64,000 nt of DNA from Enoplosus armatus (lineage: Eukaryota; Chordata; Actinopteri; Centrarchiformes; Enoplosidae), in the NCBI RefSeq assembly GCF_043641665.1, contig NC_092186.1, positions 25,825,501 through 25,889,500 of the forward strand. The letters are read 5' to 3'. The notes beneath the pieces were generated by a model that ran no database searches, was not told the origin of the DNA, and worked only from the letters and a program-made list of their open reading frames with translations. The position numbers and the translations under genes were made by a program. This document shows positions 46,785 to 58,990 of the stretch, one piece after another. How positions within the stretch are numbered: position 1 is the stretch's first letter; every line of letters begins with the position of its first letter.

Positions 46785-47128
46785 CTGTCAGCTAATTGCA
46801 CAAAAGTAAAAGTACTCAGTGCAGACAAATGACCTCTGTGGGTGTTATGCTATTATATAACATGTTAGAGAATCATTATTATTATTATTATTATTACTGA
46901 TGCAACGGATTTTTCACTACTGTATTTACTGTGGGACAGTTAAATCTATAACAACGCATCACATGTTACAATAGGATCACGTGTTATGTTTGTAAAATGT
47001 TAATCTGAAATGTAACTGGACTGACATATAAATGTTTGGGCAGTAAAAAGTATGTTTAAGTACGTTTTTCTCTGACATATAAAATTGGACAGTGCTTGAG
47101 TCAATGTACTCACACTTTCCACCACTGC
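46785..47128 (+). repeat. Dispersed repeat C, copy 2
   Basis: AAAAGTAAAAGTACTCAGTG, an (ATT) tract at 46875-46896, TAAATCTATAACAACGCATC, GCAGTAAAAAGTATG and the end TACTCACACTTTCCACCACT give the full order of this very common fish repeat. The copy at 25130-25720 is interrupted. No coding capacity. Confidence 0.8.
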
Positions 47129-48100
47129 AAAGCCTTTATTTATTTTTTATTTTAAATTAAGTATTATTTTAAAATTAGCCCGTCTAAAAACACCGGGGTT
47201 AGCTATTAAAATGTGTTTTGAATTGAGAAAAATAGAATTTAGAAGAATACGTTTAGAACTTTGTAGTTCCGTTTATTTTGTGCTTTCAAACTGCAACAGA
47301 AGAAAGACATAAATGCTCTGAACTCGTGCGAGGGAATCGCAGCTCTGACGACATTTGACCTGTGCATAGAGCAACCATGAAAGAATGAGAGGGGAAAAAG
47401 TGAGCTGCAGAACAGGTCCGGGCTTCCCCTGGAGTGGTGTGCTCTGGTGAGAAATCGCGCCGCGCAAGTCGTCTAGGGTTGCTCAGCACAGAGCCGAAAG
47501 GCCGGTCACGTTTCAACCGCACGCCATTATCAGCCGCTAATCCCGTGGTCCTCTGCGGCCTCCAAGCTGTTAGTTTAAAGAAGCCAGACTTTTGCTCCAG
47601 ACGGGCTGTCCAACATGTTGCTACAGCTCATTCCACCGTGCGTCCTTTCATACTGAAGGGATTTTTACATGCTTCCCCACCACAAATACTTGTGTACTGC
47701 GCATACCTATATCCCAGTGTAAAAACATTACAAGTTTAAAAGTCAAAATGAAATGAAAATTCCCTTGTAACAATTTTAGATCACCCCCCCCAACCTCTGT
47801 AGTCACTTGTTAGCAATTTGTGTTTTTTAAAACACGTCTAAGAGGAGATAATAACGCTCTTGTTCCCCCCTAATTGACCCTTTGATTTGACACGCTCGCC
47901 GTCGTACAGCGACATCTAGTGGCCACGGCCGTGAAAGCAGCTTCATGAGCAATTTAATACCTGTAAGAGAATTGCCGCGTGACTTGGTGAGAGAGTACGG
48001 TGGCTTTTCCAAAACACAGCCTGCCAACATTTGGTGAATCAGTTCTATATTATCGACCAAATCTCCTCAGCAATCATTAAAATGACATGATAGTATTCCA
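47129..48100. other. No gene recognised; repeat H fragment
   Basis: 47795-47836 (CAACCTCTGTAGTCACTTGT ... AAAACACGTCTAAG) matches 53290-53350 of repeat H. CGACATCTAGTGGCCACGGC near 47910 is a motif typical of fish repeats. The frame 47434-47739 has no domain. Confidence 0.45.
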
Positions 48101-48148
48101 CTGTACGCTCTGCCCCCCCCCAGGGGATGATAAAGTATCTATCTTTTT
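48101..48148 (+). mobile_element. L2-type LINE 3' tail
   Basis: CCCCCAGGGGATGATAAAGT followed by ATCTATCTTT is the characteristic end of fish L2 retrotransposons (GGGGATGAATAAAGTATCTATC). Only the last 40-50 bases are present. Confidence 0.6.
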
Positions 48149-48635
48149 CGCCCCATTTCACTTTCAGCTCGGTAGATAAGTCCGAAATTCACAAATCTGA
48201 ATCCGGTTTTCTATTTTATTTGATGACCCACTTCAATAATGATTTTGATGCCCACAAAACCCCCCCCCCAAAAAACAAACTACAAGCCGAGATTTTTCAT
48301 TTGACAGATGGAGTGGAATGATTGAATGATCGGATGAATGGAAAGCCTTTTGAGATGCGTAGGCCTTAGCTAGTGCGGTTGTGAAACAAAGAAGAAAGCA
48401 TAGGAAATGAACACACGGGGCGGAGGAAGAGTAAACCTCTATACATATACATGTCGCTTTTGACCCCAGCACTGAGAGTTTTCCAAAAGTGCTCCTCCTC
48501 CGTCACTCCCCCCCCCCCCGCCCCGTCCCGTCCTCCTCCCGCTTGGCACCACATGCTGGAATCTGAGGACGGGCTTTTGCTCACGGCAGGTTAATTGCCT
48601 CTGAGGTTCCGGCCGCTAATGGAGCTAATCCCGCC

Positions 48636-48637
<2 letters not shown>
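48149..48637. other. No gene recognised; C12 at 48508-48519
   Basis: C-rich stretch around 48480-48540; otherwise unique. Confidence 0.4.

Positions 48638-48685
<48 letters not shown>
48638..48685 (+). repeat. (TG)24 microsatellite
   Basis: Perfect TG tract of 48 bases, the longest dinucleotide of its kind here. Confidence 0.95.
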
Positions 48686-48686
<1 letters not shown>

Positions 48687-49684
48687 CTTGCGCTGCAGAT
48701 TTGAGTTATTTTGTGAGGTTGCACGTATTAATTTGAATAGCATACTTTGCAAGGAGCTCAGGGAAGTCACAAAACCGCCACTAAAGGCATACGCGCGCAC
48801 ATTCTGTGAAGTCTGACATGACGCCTTTTAGCGCAGCTGGACGTGAGCCCGAGCCGAAGTCGCCGCTAACACCGGTAATTTAGTTGCTTTATGAAAAGAC
48901 CATTTCACTGTACTCCTTCCTTCCTCATTGATTGCTGGAATTCAAAGTCCTGTCCCCTCTACCGCGAGCTTCAGAAGCAGAGTTCAAAATAGATGGAATT
49001 TATTACCATTTTATTTTCTCTGCCTCCGTTATTCAGAGCATCATCCATAACTGGGGCCTGTGCGGAACCTAATCCCTCGCAGGTCCCGTCCTTTGTGGAA
49101 TGACACTGCAACAATTTAATTTGTGTTTTTTTTTTCCTCTTTTTTTTCCTTTTCTCTGCCTCTGTCTGTATGACTTAAGCGTCGGCAATAGGAAGCGATG
49201 CATAGCGGTTCATAAATAAGAGATGTAAATATTCCGCTTTGAGGTTCCTGTGAAGCAGTCAGTGATATGCAGCTTTAGAGGCCAGTTGTACAGGCTCCCT
49301 GCAGCATTTCCTCTTTGTCTGCTGCACATCAAGGGGGCCTCTCTGATTCAGCAGCCGCAAAGAAAAAAATCCTTCAAGGGATTGTTCGGGGGGGGGGGGG
49401 TTGTAAAGCCTATGTGATTCATAATGAACTTTAGATTCTTTCAAAGAGCTGCTTGCACCCTTGTCGTGCGTCACTCGACGGTGATGGAAACCCGCTTTCT
49501 CGTACAAGGAGTCGCTTCTGTGCGTCTTGGGGCACAAATTGGATTTCTACGTGTACATGTTTTTTTTTTTTTTGCAATCAAACACCAATTACCAGCTCGT
49601 GGCACACACGACATAAAGCAACTCAAATGCTTGGTCACGCCAGAAAAGCGGCACAGCAAGGATGCTGTGGCTGGTTTTGTCGAT
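48686..49684. other. No gene recognised; G13 at 49388-49400
   Basis: 48890-49240 is repeat-free apart from T runs and could be conserved non-coding DNA; this cannot be judged without comparison. Frames from 49259 on overlap in several phases. Confidence 0.4.
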
Positions 49685-49713
49685 GGTGGGGGTGGGGTGG
49701 GGGGGGGGGGGGG
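49685..49713 (+). repeat. G-rich tract with G15; quadruplex candidate
   Basis: GGTGGGGGTGGGG followed by T and fifteen or so G. Multiple plus-strand frames cross it and become poly-glycine. Confidence 0.9.
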
Positions 49714-49934
49714 TATTTGAAGAGGAGGGCTCTGCTGGACCTGGCTCAGGGCAAATTGACTTTGATTCCATGGGCGAAGCCTCTTGATTGCAACTAATTT
49801 GGGTCCAAGATTTCAGCCCAGTATTTTTAGCCACGTAACCCCTCCTAAAATGCCTTCTAACTGTCGATGGTTTTGTTTGCACGGATGAAACGAATGAGAT
49901 ATGGTTTAATTACTGTGCTTTAGGGGCATTGGTG

Positions 49935-50092
49935 GATTTTGCTACCTTTTGGACCGAGCCAGGCTCCCTCCTTTTTCCAGTCGTGATGCTAAGCTAAGCT
50001 AAGCCTTACATTTACCTGAAAGAGTCTCACGCAGCTCTCTGCCAGAAAGCAATAAGTGTATACTCCAAAATGTGGAACTATTTCAACTATTT
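49935..50092 (+). mobile_element. Partial copy of the 36-bp TIR repeat (D2)
   Basis: TTTTGGACCGAGCCAGGCTC, then TTTTTCCAGTCGTGATGCTA and AGCTAAGCTAAGCC match the complement of the left end of the element at 1003-1245. Downstream, CTCTCTGCCAGAAAGCAATA and CTCCAAAATGTGGAACTATT match longer members of this family as I remember them. The opposite terminus is not visible. Confidence 0.7.
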
Positions 50093-51330
50093 TGTGCCAA
50101 AACCACTTTCGCTGTCTTTCCCTGACCTCGACCTTCCTGCAGTTGCCGTGCACAGATAACGTAGAAACGAAAGAATTACAAGCAAAACATTTTTTTGTTT
50201 TTTTTGGGGGGGGCAAAATGTTCCAGTATCAGGTTCTTGTCTGGCAAACAGGGCCTGAAAATCTTGCCGTTATGAGCGCCGGTGTGACCGATCCCTCGGA
50301 GCATGAATGATGAATGAGATGAAACTCCTTTTAAAAGCCCTCCGCCGTCACATTGTAGAAGCGGCGAAGCCGGAGGTACGGTGGCGCAGCCTGCGGACCT
50401 CCTGAGCAGCTTCTCAACACCCCCGCCTGCGTGTGAAGTCACCAGCAAAGGATGAGTCCTGACACGCCTGCTGAATGCAGCGGAGGGAGGGGTGGGGGGG
50501 GGTTTGGGGGGTCCACCTGACTGGCTGTTATGACAGGAGTTATGGTCTAAGATAACCACTCTTTGCCTTCATTTCACTAAGCCAGGCTGAATGGGACAAT
50601 AAAACGGGGAGCAGCAGGGGAGGGCTCGGAATTCTTTAAATATGTGTCATCATTCATACGCGAAGGGGGGGGTATTTATCATCAGACAGAGCTGAGGGGC
50701 CGCCCTCCTCTCAGCCAGCCTGTCTGTCTGCAGACGCATTAGTATGCTGATGGCTGATGCGGGGGGTGGGGGGGTGGGATGATGAGTGACTCGGTGATAC
50801 TGCTGGGTGTGGGCAGATATTTGTGCCGGCAGGTATTGAGTGTGAATTCTGTAGACCTGGATGTGCATCTCGTAATGTGAAACTCCACGGTATGTTTTGA
50901 AAATAGAGTTTGATCAAATTGAAATTTTTTTTTCACATTGCAAAAACTTGCTCTCGAAACTGAAATGACGCTTTTGAAATGGGGCCGAGCTTGATCCAAT
51001 AAACAGCTGATGTGGGGGGGGGGTGGGCTACGTAGACATATGCACGATGTCTGGTGCCCATTAAAAAAATGTGTGGTATTTTTTCATAAGAAAGGGTTTA
51101 TTACAACACGAGGATTCACATGTCGACCGCTGGATAGATCCTTTAGTAGGCCTAACAGTCTAGATCTCTCGTGTAGGAAAATATTTTATTAACTTATTAA
51201 CATAAATAGCCTAGCAAATAGTAACCGGGCTTTTGTTAGAGGCTTAATTAATGATTAATGATAAAAGCAGCCGGCAGGTTTACAAAGCAAACCTGTAGAT
51301 CTGTCCTAAAATAAAACACATAGTCCGGGC
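50093..51330. other. No gene recognised; G-rich runs
   Basis: G-rich tracts at 50485-50512, 50761-50778 and 51014-51023. The many overlapping minus-strand proline-rich frames (50176-50999) come from these runs. 51080-51330 may be the 3' flank of the hAT remnant to its right. Confidence 0.4.
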
Positions 51331-51552
51331 CTACCTCAGTCCTGACTCGCGGACGGCACGCTGGGGCGCCAGTCTGGTTCCCAGTCTGCTGACTGTGAGA
51401 CCCGCGGCGGAGAATACCCGGCTCAGACGGTCCCGATGTCCGCGGAACGCTAGTGGGGCCGGCCTCTGGAAGAACCTCTGAATGCTTTTCCCACTAGTGA
51501 ACACAGGACACAACATAGACAATAAACCAAGAATAACACAACACAATAACAT
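51331..51552 (-). pseudogene. hAT transposase dimerisation-domain remnant (minus strand)
   Basis: The minus frame includes LSRVFSAAGLTVSRLGTRLA. It closely resembles the conserved (S)ERVFSAAGLTVSRLRTRLxP core of the hAT carboxy-terminal dimerisation domain. The usual HVDxLVFL continuation is lost after LAPQ. The preceding residues do not match the expected SVPSE motif, so only this island is convincing. No terminal repeats identified. Different from the BED-finger copies at 16364 and 36311 as far as can be seen, since they share no sequence. Confidence 0.55.
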
Positions 51553-53049
51553 TACTGTTGTATTTGTAGCTCAGTGGTTGAATACAGTACCCATATTTTC
51601 AAAATACATGGTGCAGCAGGAGTTATTGTGTGTTGATGATTATGTGTCTGTAGAGGCCCATTCGGTCCCATCGTGTTTATAACTCAGCGCCTGTGTAGAA
51701 CACAAACTCTCTCTCTCTTTCGCCACACCGGTCGACCGTGAATGCGCTCATTATGATGGCATATAGGGGAAGTTAGTGGAGTTACGTACCGCGTGTTTTT
51801 TAGTCATTCACTCCCACTGCCTCAATCAAGGTTAGCCTCCTTTTCTTTTTCATGAAATGCTTCGCGAGCTAGTCTTATTTCTTTCTCAACTGCAAATTCA
51901 AATCAATTGTCAACAAATGCCAACGCAAGGTCAGCAGAATATCCGTTACACGTGCACGCACATATCAGGAGCTCCATTTTGTTACACGTCAAACCTGCAG
52001 GCCCAAATCCTCTCCGGTTGGTAGCTGTCGTTCAGCCACGGTGAACCTCCACCCACCCATTAGTCCCCCAGAGTCAGGGTGCGCTGACAGCTTCGTCTTC
52101 CGGCAGCGAAGGCGTGAGGGAATGCTTATTTAACCCGCGTTTATGAAGCTGGTCAGCTGTCCCGTCAGGAAGTGACACCTTAAGAGCTTCCAGTTTTGTC
52201 TGTGGCCTTTGGCATGGTGAGAGCCACAAACGTGGGGACCTGCCGGGAGGGAACAGCTGCCGGTGAGCAGCAAAACGTTCAGAGATTTCAGAGATTTTCA
52301 GAACTCAACAATAGAAAATAGGGACAAAAATGCTCTCGTTTCTTTTTCCTCCTCCGCGCAGTATTGGTTGCTTCCCTGACTGGTAATTTTGCTATAATAT
52401 GCTGTATTGTCGCTGCCTAATTACACCATAATTATAAAAAAAAACAGGGAGCTGCAATTAAAAGGCCTACCACAAAATGTAATCAGCAGCTTTTCTGCCA
52501 CAGGAACATTCTGATTTTACCCTTTCAGTAATACCAGCCCATCATGGTGTCAGCACAAAGGCTTTCATTTTTCAACAGCAGCCTGTCAGCCCCATCAAAG
52601 AATAATCCCATTTTCTGTTTCGGAGAAAGTGTTGTTGAGGCGAAGATAATGCCGATGGCTTCAGTCGGTTTTTTTGTTTTGTTTGTAGAAGTGTGTTATA
52701 TATATATATATAATGACAAAAGGTGCTCACAGTAATGGGCATGTTGACACCAGAGACCAGGGGTTTTTTGTTTTCCCCACGCATAGTTCAGGCCTCACAT
52801 TCCTAGAACATTCCGCAGTGAGTGATAATATGTATATGTGAAATCTACTGACAGTCAATACGAATCCCAACCAGGACCATATAATGATTGTTTAGGGCAG
52901 CAAATGCGAGTTTGCTCGCTTGACATGGAGTCGGTCACTTGATAGCGCGAAAATCTCCAGAAAAAAAAAAAAGGACTGTAAAATGGACGTTGAGCTGAGA
53001 TTAGTTTGGATTTGTCGTCACTCTGCTGTTGTAAAGGTGTTACGTTTCT
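51553..53049. other. No gene recognised; (TA)8 at 52697-52712
   Basis: TAGCTCAGTGG near 51569 resembles a tRNA A box but no B box follows. 52400-52560 is AT-rich and repeat-free. Nothing else supported. Confidence 0.4.
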
Positions 53050-53520
53050 TCAGGTCCTGGCCAGAGTTCTCAGGAGGCAACCTTCTGCAGTGAGTCTTCT
53101 TAGCTTAGCTATAGAGCGCTGCAGGGATGATGTATTTTTGTAGGCCAACCCGGAAGTTAGCGTCGCCCTGGTTCCCTCCACAAAAAGCCAATGGGATTGT
53201 TCCGTGGCATTTTGGATTATTGCACTTATAATATTATAAAATAGACAGATAGCTATAGAGTCGGCATGAAGACGTTTAATGTCCGCGACAACCTCTGTAG
53301 TCTCATTTAGCCGCTTGTTAGCAGCCGCCTTTTTTAAAAGACACGTAAAAGCTTCAAAATTCTCGAGTGGGGGGGGGGGGGGGGTATCTACTGACGTATT
53401 TGATGTATGAAGCATTGAAATCTCTTCAGCTTGTGTTAACCACAGACCTTATTTCAGGCATCTAACCAAAAAGCCACTGAAGAAACCCACTGAACCTCCA
53501 GACGAGGGGGACCGGGAAGT
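53050..53520 (-). repeat. Dispersed repeat H, copy 2
   Basis: 53310-53520 is the inverted counterpart of 27185-27380. The adjoining 53050-53310 (GTAGGCCAACCCGGAAGTTA, CACAAAAAGCCAATGGGATT) is familiar from other percomorph genomes. The minus frame 53050-53415 stays open for 121 codons, but part of it is poly-proline from the G16 tract at 53369-53384, and I recognise no domain. Element class unknown. Confidence 0.7.
53369..53384 (+). repeat. G16 homopolymer
   Basis: Sixteen consecutive G inside repeat H. The 27185-27380 copy has only CCCCC in the corresponding region (complement orientation), so the run expanded after insertion. Confidence 0.9.
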
Positions 53521-54789
53521 GTAAAAATGCTGACTCATTTTTAGGGTTTTAGGACTCGCTCCTGCAGCACTCTATCGCAGCTGAATGCAACTGAACTCCG
53601 TAGTATCTTTTGAGTAAAAGGCTATACAGCTCTTCAGCTTCAGCTGTGATCACTCCTCTCACCCACTGTTGTGCACCACATGTAAGCTCACTGCCCCTTC
53701 ATACACTATATTACACTGCCCACATTAAACACAACTGTCAATATAGCAATGCTGCTGAGCGGTGATCCACGATGAGACTGTTCAGTGATATGAATCCCAT
53801 TGCCCACATTTTCACACGTTGCTGGTGGCCTTGCTGCGCAGCGTTGCACAAACTTTTAGTGACTGCAGAGGTTTTGGGTCGACAGCACACTGGCCCTGGA
53901 GGAAATCGGGGCTGCTCCGGCAGTAATTGGCTGAGAGATGGCTTTTAGGAGGACATAAATTATTCACCCGAGCCATCTCTTTCCTTCCTCGAGATACGCA
54001 GGAAATTGACTCATGTTGCAATGAAAAAAAAACAAAAAACATAGTTCTGTTTGTTCTTCCAACTTTCCTCAGAACAACGTGTTCTTACTTACTTGGGTGC
54101 ACTTTGATGGTGACCATCTCATACCGACGGAGACCTCTTGGCTTGCCTTTTCCATTTTTGACAGTTGAATCTTTCATTTCTTTTTCTTTTTTTGCTTGTC
54201 CACATGTCTCTTTGACCCAATGTTCATTTTGGCAACAAAAACTTTGAGGAAGTGCGTGACGGACAAAAGGACGTGACCTAAAAACCACTGTGTTAATGCA
54301 AAGTCTTAACGACCTGCATGCACATGCAGAACTGGACATCGTAGCTCTGGATTAGCAAAACTTTATTCTCAGCTTCTTGCACTCAGTAACAAGCTAACTA
54401 CCGGATTTACGGACTAGCCTACATTCATCTGCAGTCCCAAATTAGACGAGATGTGGCAAAAATGAACAGACAAGAAAAGAAAGGCACAAATGCGTACAAC
54501 AACATGGCGAGCTAATATTAACATTACGGTCATGTCTTCCTCTAAATGTTTGCTTGAATTGATATCATATCATAGCATTAATGTTATCCAGTGTTATCCA
54601 AACGTGTCACTGATTAAAACTACACTAAACTGTCTTTTTGACAGTACTCCACGACATCCAGTCAGAATTTGACTACAAAAACAGTGATTTAGCAAATAGA
54701 GGCTGTTTGAGTAACGCAACGAAGAGTCAATGACATTGTGACACACACAACAATAACTATTTACAAAATTGTCATGCATGTTTAATATA
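53521..54789. other. No gene recognised
   Basis: Unique-looking DNA. Opposed frames at 53812-54042 and 53927-54247 overlap and lack domains. Confidence 0.4.
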
Positions 54790-54812
54790 CCCCCCCCCCC
54801 CCCCCCCCCCCC
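54790..54812 (+). repeat. C23 homopolymer
   Basis: Longest G/C homopolymer of the window. Confidence 0.95.
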
Positions 54813-56158
54813 AGTATATCGCATGTTAGTGCACTTGCATGCGCTATGGGGGGACAATTATTTCAGCGCTTAGCCCCCCTTCCGAGCACACCTTCAACAC
54901 CATGGACGCCATGAACGCAGCACTTTACGAAGGAAGGAGTAAGCCTCCTGGAGCTCTTTAGAAAAGACAAAAAGGCCGGCTTTCTCTAAGGGGGTGACAA
55001 TGACTCTTAACCTAGCAACAGCCTTGACAACGGGACTTGTAAGTGCTGGAAACAAGTATAATGTTGTAATTATTCTTTTAGTTGTGGTGAAAACCGGGAC
55101 AATTCAGTGTTTTACAGACATTTCACCAACAAATGGATGGAGTGGTGGCGGGAAGACAGGAGGGAACCAGGGGAGTGGAGACTCTGAGTGGGAGAGTCGT
55201 CTCTTCGTGTGCTCTGGCTGGGTAGAGCCCCCGGTGGTTCCTGTATTCAGAGGAAGAGAGAGAGAAAAAGGGGGGTCTGGGGGAGAGGGTGAAAACTGAG
55301 TCAAGAAGAAGGGAACGGATGAGGTGCTTAAATACTTCTGTGTGGAAATGGGATGTATTCGAGGCGTGGTCTTTGTTCCCGACCTAGTTATAAAACTTAA
55401 TTTGTCGGGACTCAGGACACCCAGCTTGAAACCGGGACAATCTTGGACAAACCGGGACATCTGGTCATTGTATATAAACCTGTGTTGGTCGCATTGTTAT
55501 GTCCCGTAAAACCCTACAGTGAATCAGGAGGTGGCTGTTTTTTTCACTGTAATTGATTAGGGCGCTGGATGTCAGGTGAAAAGATTGAAATGATCGGTGA
55601 TTGATGAGTGCAGTGTTTCATCTGGCCGAATGAACGTATCAAAGCCCTCTGAAGGTTGCTTCTCATCTATGCCAGCTGACAGCCGGCCTCTCCTCCCGGC
55701 AGCTGTCTGGGCCGTCAGTAAGTGAATAACCCCGTCAACAAATAACCTGTATAGTATCTCTCAGTCTCCACAGAGCGACGGGGGGAGGGGGGGTGCGGAC
55801 TGCCGGCGCATCTCCCTCCTCGCATCACCGCCGTCTCGCTCGTGGTTGCTCGTAAACCCTTGTTTAGTGTGAATCACTGCTCCAGGTTCCACCAGCCACA
55901 CCGTGATGCGCGTTGCTCTCCCTGAAGTCGTGGCTTGTTAGCGTGTCACTCAGGATGTATTCTTGGAATTTAACATTATATTCTCAGGCAGATTAGTTAT
56001 GTTTTTATTAATCCTGTGCTAGACTGGCAATCTTCATCTCCATCCATGCATCGGGTGGTTATTTCCCTCTTGCAGAATGCATGCTTAGATTAGACTCTAG
56101 TATCCCAGAATAGACCCGAACCTGGCCCATACCCGTGACTTTTAAGACCCAAGACGCC
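54813..56158. other. No gene recognised; possible repeat near 55430
   Basis: AAACCGGGACATCTGGTCAT near 55460 and GAAAACCGGGACAATTCAG near 55090 share ACCGGGACA and resemble a fish MITE with ACCGGGACAT(C/T)TGG termini. The rest is unique and includes a G-rich stretch at 55780. Confidence 0.4.
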
Positions 56159-56305
56159 TAGAGCAGGTCTAGACCGACTCTTAATAATGTTAGACCCGAC
56201 AGTTCCCACCACGAGCAAGCACTGTGGCGACAGTGGCAAGGAAAAACTTGAGCAGAACCAGACTCTAGGTGGGCGGTCACCTGCTTTGGCCGGTTGGTCA
56301 ACTGG
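56159..56305 (-). mobile_element. Teleost retroelement-like repeat B, copy 2 (minus strand)
   Basis: Read on the minus strand, the blocks CCGGCCAAAGCAGGTGACCG, CCCACCTAGAGTCTGGTTCT, TTTTTCCTTGCCACTGTCGC and GTCTAGACCTGCTCTAG match 8225-8450 in order. It has a shorter stretch before the final block. Confidence 0.75.
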
Positions 56306-58788
56306 TACCGCCAAATGTCACACCTGTACCCAGCCTGACGCCATGTTTTTGGTTCATCTCGTCTCTTGCTGACTGTAAGCTCAATACACTAATGCTATAC
56401 ATTATACTGCTACTACTCACAACACTTGGACACAGACCATTGGCATATCGAAAATAATCAAACCTGAACCTGAACCTGGCCAAATTCCAAAGCCAGGTAG
56501 CAAAACCCCGACCCCCGAACAAGGTAAGTGCGACAGACGGAAGGAGAAATGAATGGGTGTTGAGTTTTTAGTATTTCATTTTGCCCAAATGTAACCCTCA
56601 GTTGTAGGCTCTGACAATGGAATCCTTAATGTTCGCTTCGCTAAGTACTTCGCTAAGATAATAAGCGTGTAAGATTGCTTGTTAAGAGGCTAAGAGGCTC
56701 ATGGGTGCCACTTTCCCGTTGGTTTCCGTACATCACTTTCAGTTAACTCTGGTTTCTAATTCGCGTTTTAAATATTGATTGCAGAGCTTTCCGTCACATT
56801 AAACCCATTCAGTATTTTCCAGTCGTGGATGCTGGAATGTGACTTGACGAGGGGAAGCTCTTGTATAACCCAGGAACTCCAGTTTGAGCAATAGTCAATA
56901 GCAAACGTCTCTTTGCTTGTTGCCATGTTTTTTTTCCCACATTATTATTAAATAGATAGAATATGGCGGTGCACTCGTAGCTTTCAGCTCCGTTTAGTCC
57001 AGCTAGTGGTATTGGCACCTACACCAGCACCTCCTCCCTCCACCACCCTGCGTGTATGACTGCAAGCCCTTATCTCCGCGAACTTTGGATTTGAAGTGGA
57101 GAAAGGCCTGACTGAGACACAATAAAGGAAAGCTTTTAACAGTAAACTAAGGCTGGGGGATTTAGGCCTCGACTGAACTGCTGAATGCTCATTTGTAGGT
57201 TGTAGAGTGGAGTTCATCGCCAGCGCACAATGGAGCCATTCAGCCACCGCTCTCTCTCTCTCTCTCTCTCTCTCCTGTCTCTCTCCTTTTGTTGTTTCTC
57301 TGATTCTGCATCTGTCCCTTTCTCCTGTTCCGTTAATTCTGACAACTCAATGGATCCGGCTGAAGTATCAAGTGCGTGTCAATTAGATTACGAGACAAGT
57401 CCCAGGACGGTTGATCTGATAACAAGTTTTAAAGAGGCTACTTGGCATGTGTAGCTTTAGTTTTTAAAAAAGAAAAAAAAAGAAAAATACCTCAGAGAAA
57501 AGAGCCTCTGGTAATGCCTACCATACACGACAAGGCTTTGAAAAGTCTGACACCCTCTCACATCATGTAAGATTTTCATCCAGGGTCACTATTTACAAGA
57601 CATATACATATACATTGGTTGTAGTAGCAGACCACAGACTGTATATACTGTCTATGATCATGACCAATAAAGCTGCTTTCATCATAAAGCTCAGTTTATA
57701 TTGCACTATTATATATATATACAAATATTAGTTTGTCATTGTGTTCTGCTACTTTCAGCAGTGAGTGACAGATAAAATGTTGTCTCAGAGTTCACATAAT
57801 GCATATGTTAAGGTTAGTGCATATGAAATTAGCCTGATCAGCTACCGTCAGTGCTTAATACACACATTATTAAACAACTAATCAAACCAATGAGTTAAAA
57901 AAAAAAAAGTCAGACAACCTTATCATCTCCGGGGGGAAAATATTGCACCAAACTCCCTTTGAGAAATATAACATATTAAAAATTCCCGAAGTGTCCGTAA
58001 AAACACATCACTCTAGAAATGCAAGATAAAAGTGCTCTGTATTTCGACAGCCTTCTTGTCGATTCGGCGTCGATATAATCCATAAAGATAAGCTGTATTT
58101 CCGTACAAACGTTACATTTTGAATTTTGTCACCTCAACCCAAATGGAGCGTTTCAGCGAGACAATGTCAAAAGCGTGACCTGTCACAGGAAAACGATCCC
58201 ACTGTCAACAGAGCGAATGTACGGCATCAGTTTGAGCTATGGACCAATCATCCCTATTTCAGGGTTCACTTTAATCCAGGGGTGTCGTACGTGTTTATAA
58301 TGTTTACTGTGTTAAATGCCCCCGATGGCACCCCCCCGTTTTTTACGTGAGCAAGTAAGTTTACTTTACTTTAACTGTAACAAATCTCCGACGACAAACA
58401 CTGAACACTTCTCCTCTCATGCAAGGCAAAGGATTTATCGCTGGGCTGTTTGTATCAGACTGCATTAGTTTCAGCTTGGTGGACCTAACCGACTGTGTTC
58501 AAGGGGGACATCACAAGATGACATAATTAATGGAGTTAGCGGTTACTCTCATCTGTCATGGCATTTCATTACTGCTTTTTTTTTGTTGAAATGATCGAAT
58601 TAGTGTCTTCTGCTCTCCATGTGTACCCTGTGGTGTTTTTGTCAGCTGCTATGGTGATAGAGAGGGGGTGACATCGATTTTTTTGTTGTTGCAATATTCA
58701 GGCCTTCTTCTTGTATTTCTGCCATTTCCACAAAAAGTGCACAGAAATATACCTTATGCCCAGCTGACAAACTATCCCGTACTGCAAG
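56306..58788. other. No gene recognised; (TC)12 at 57250-57274
   Basis: AAGGTAAGT at 56521-56529 is a consensus-like splice donor with no supportable exon. An AT microsatellite (about 57710-57720) and A runs occur. Frames 57230-57454 and 58126-58350 have no recognisable domain. Confidence 0.4.
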
Positions 58789-58990
58789 CAGTGGTGTAGT
58801 GTAGGGTATACGCATCAGTATACGGCGTATACCTACTTTTTTTTTTTCCAATCTGCATTGCGTATACCCACCTCTAAATCCCCTCTGATGCGCTTCATTC
58901 AAATTTCATTCCTAGGATGGCGAAGACATGACCCGGCCTACTCTGCCTCTGATTGGCTAGTACTCGGTGCCTTCGTTGGGTTGGGGTTGG
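58789..58990 (+). repeat. Probable dispersed repeat starting CAGTGGTGTAGTG
   Basis: CAGTGGTGTAGTGTAGGGTA is followed by GTATACGCATCAGTATACGG and, after a T run, TGCGTATACCCACCTCTAAA. The GTATAC motifs form internal inverted pairs. I recall similar sequences from fish; there is no second copy in this window. Confidence 0.4.

Noticed and set aside
50176..50999. Cluster of proline-rich minus-strand frames
   Set aside because: They depend on translating G runs on the opposite strand and overlap each other in different phases.
51565..51640. tRNA-like A box (TAGCTCAGTGG)
   Set aside because: No B box at the expected distance and no cloverleaf can be drawn.
56521..56529. Consensus-like splice donor AAGGTAAGT
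   Set aside because: No upstream coding exon or acceptor could be supported on this strand.
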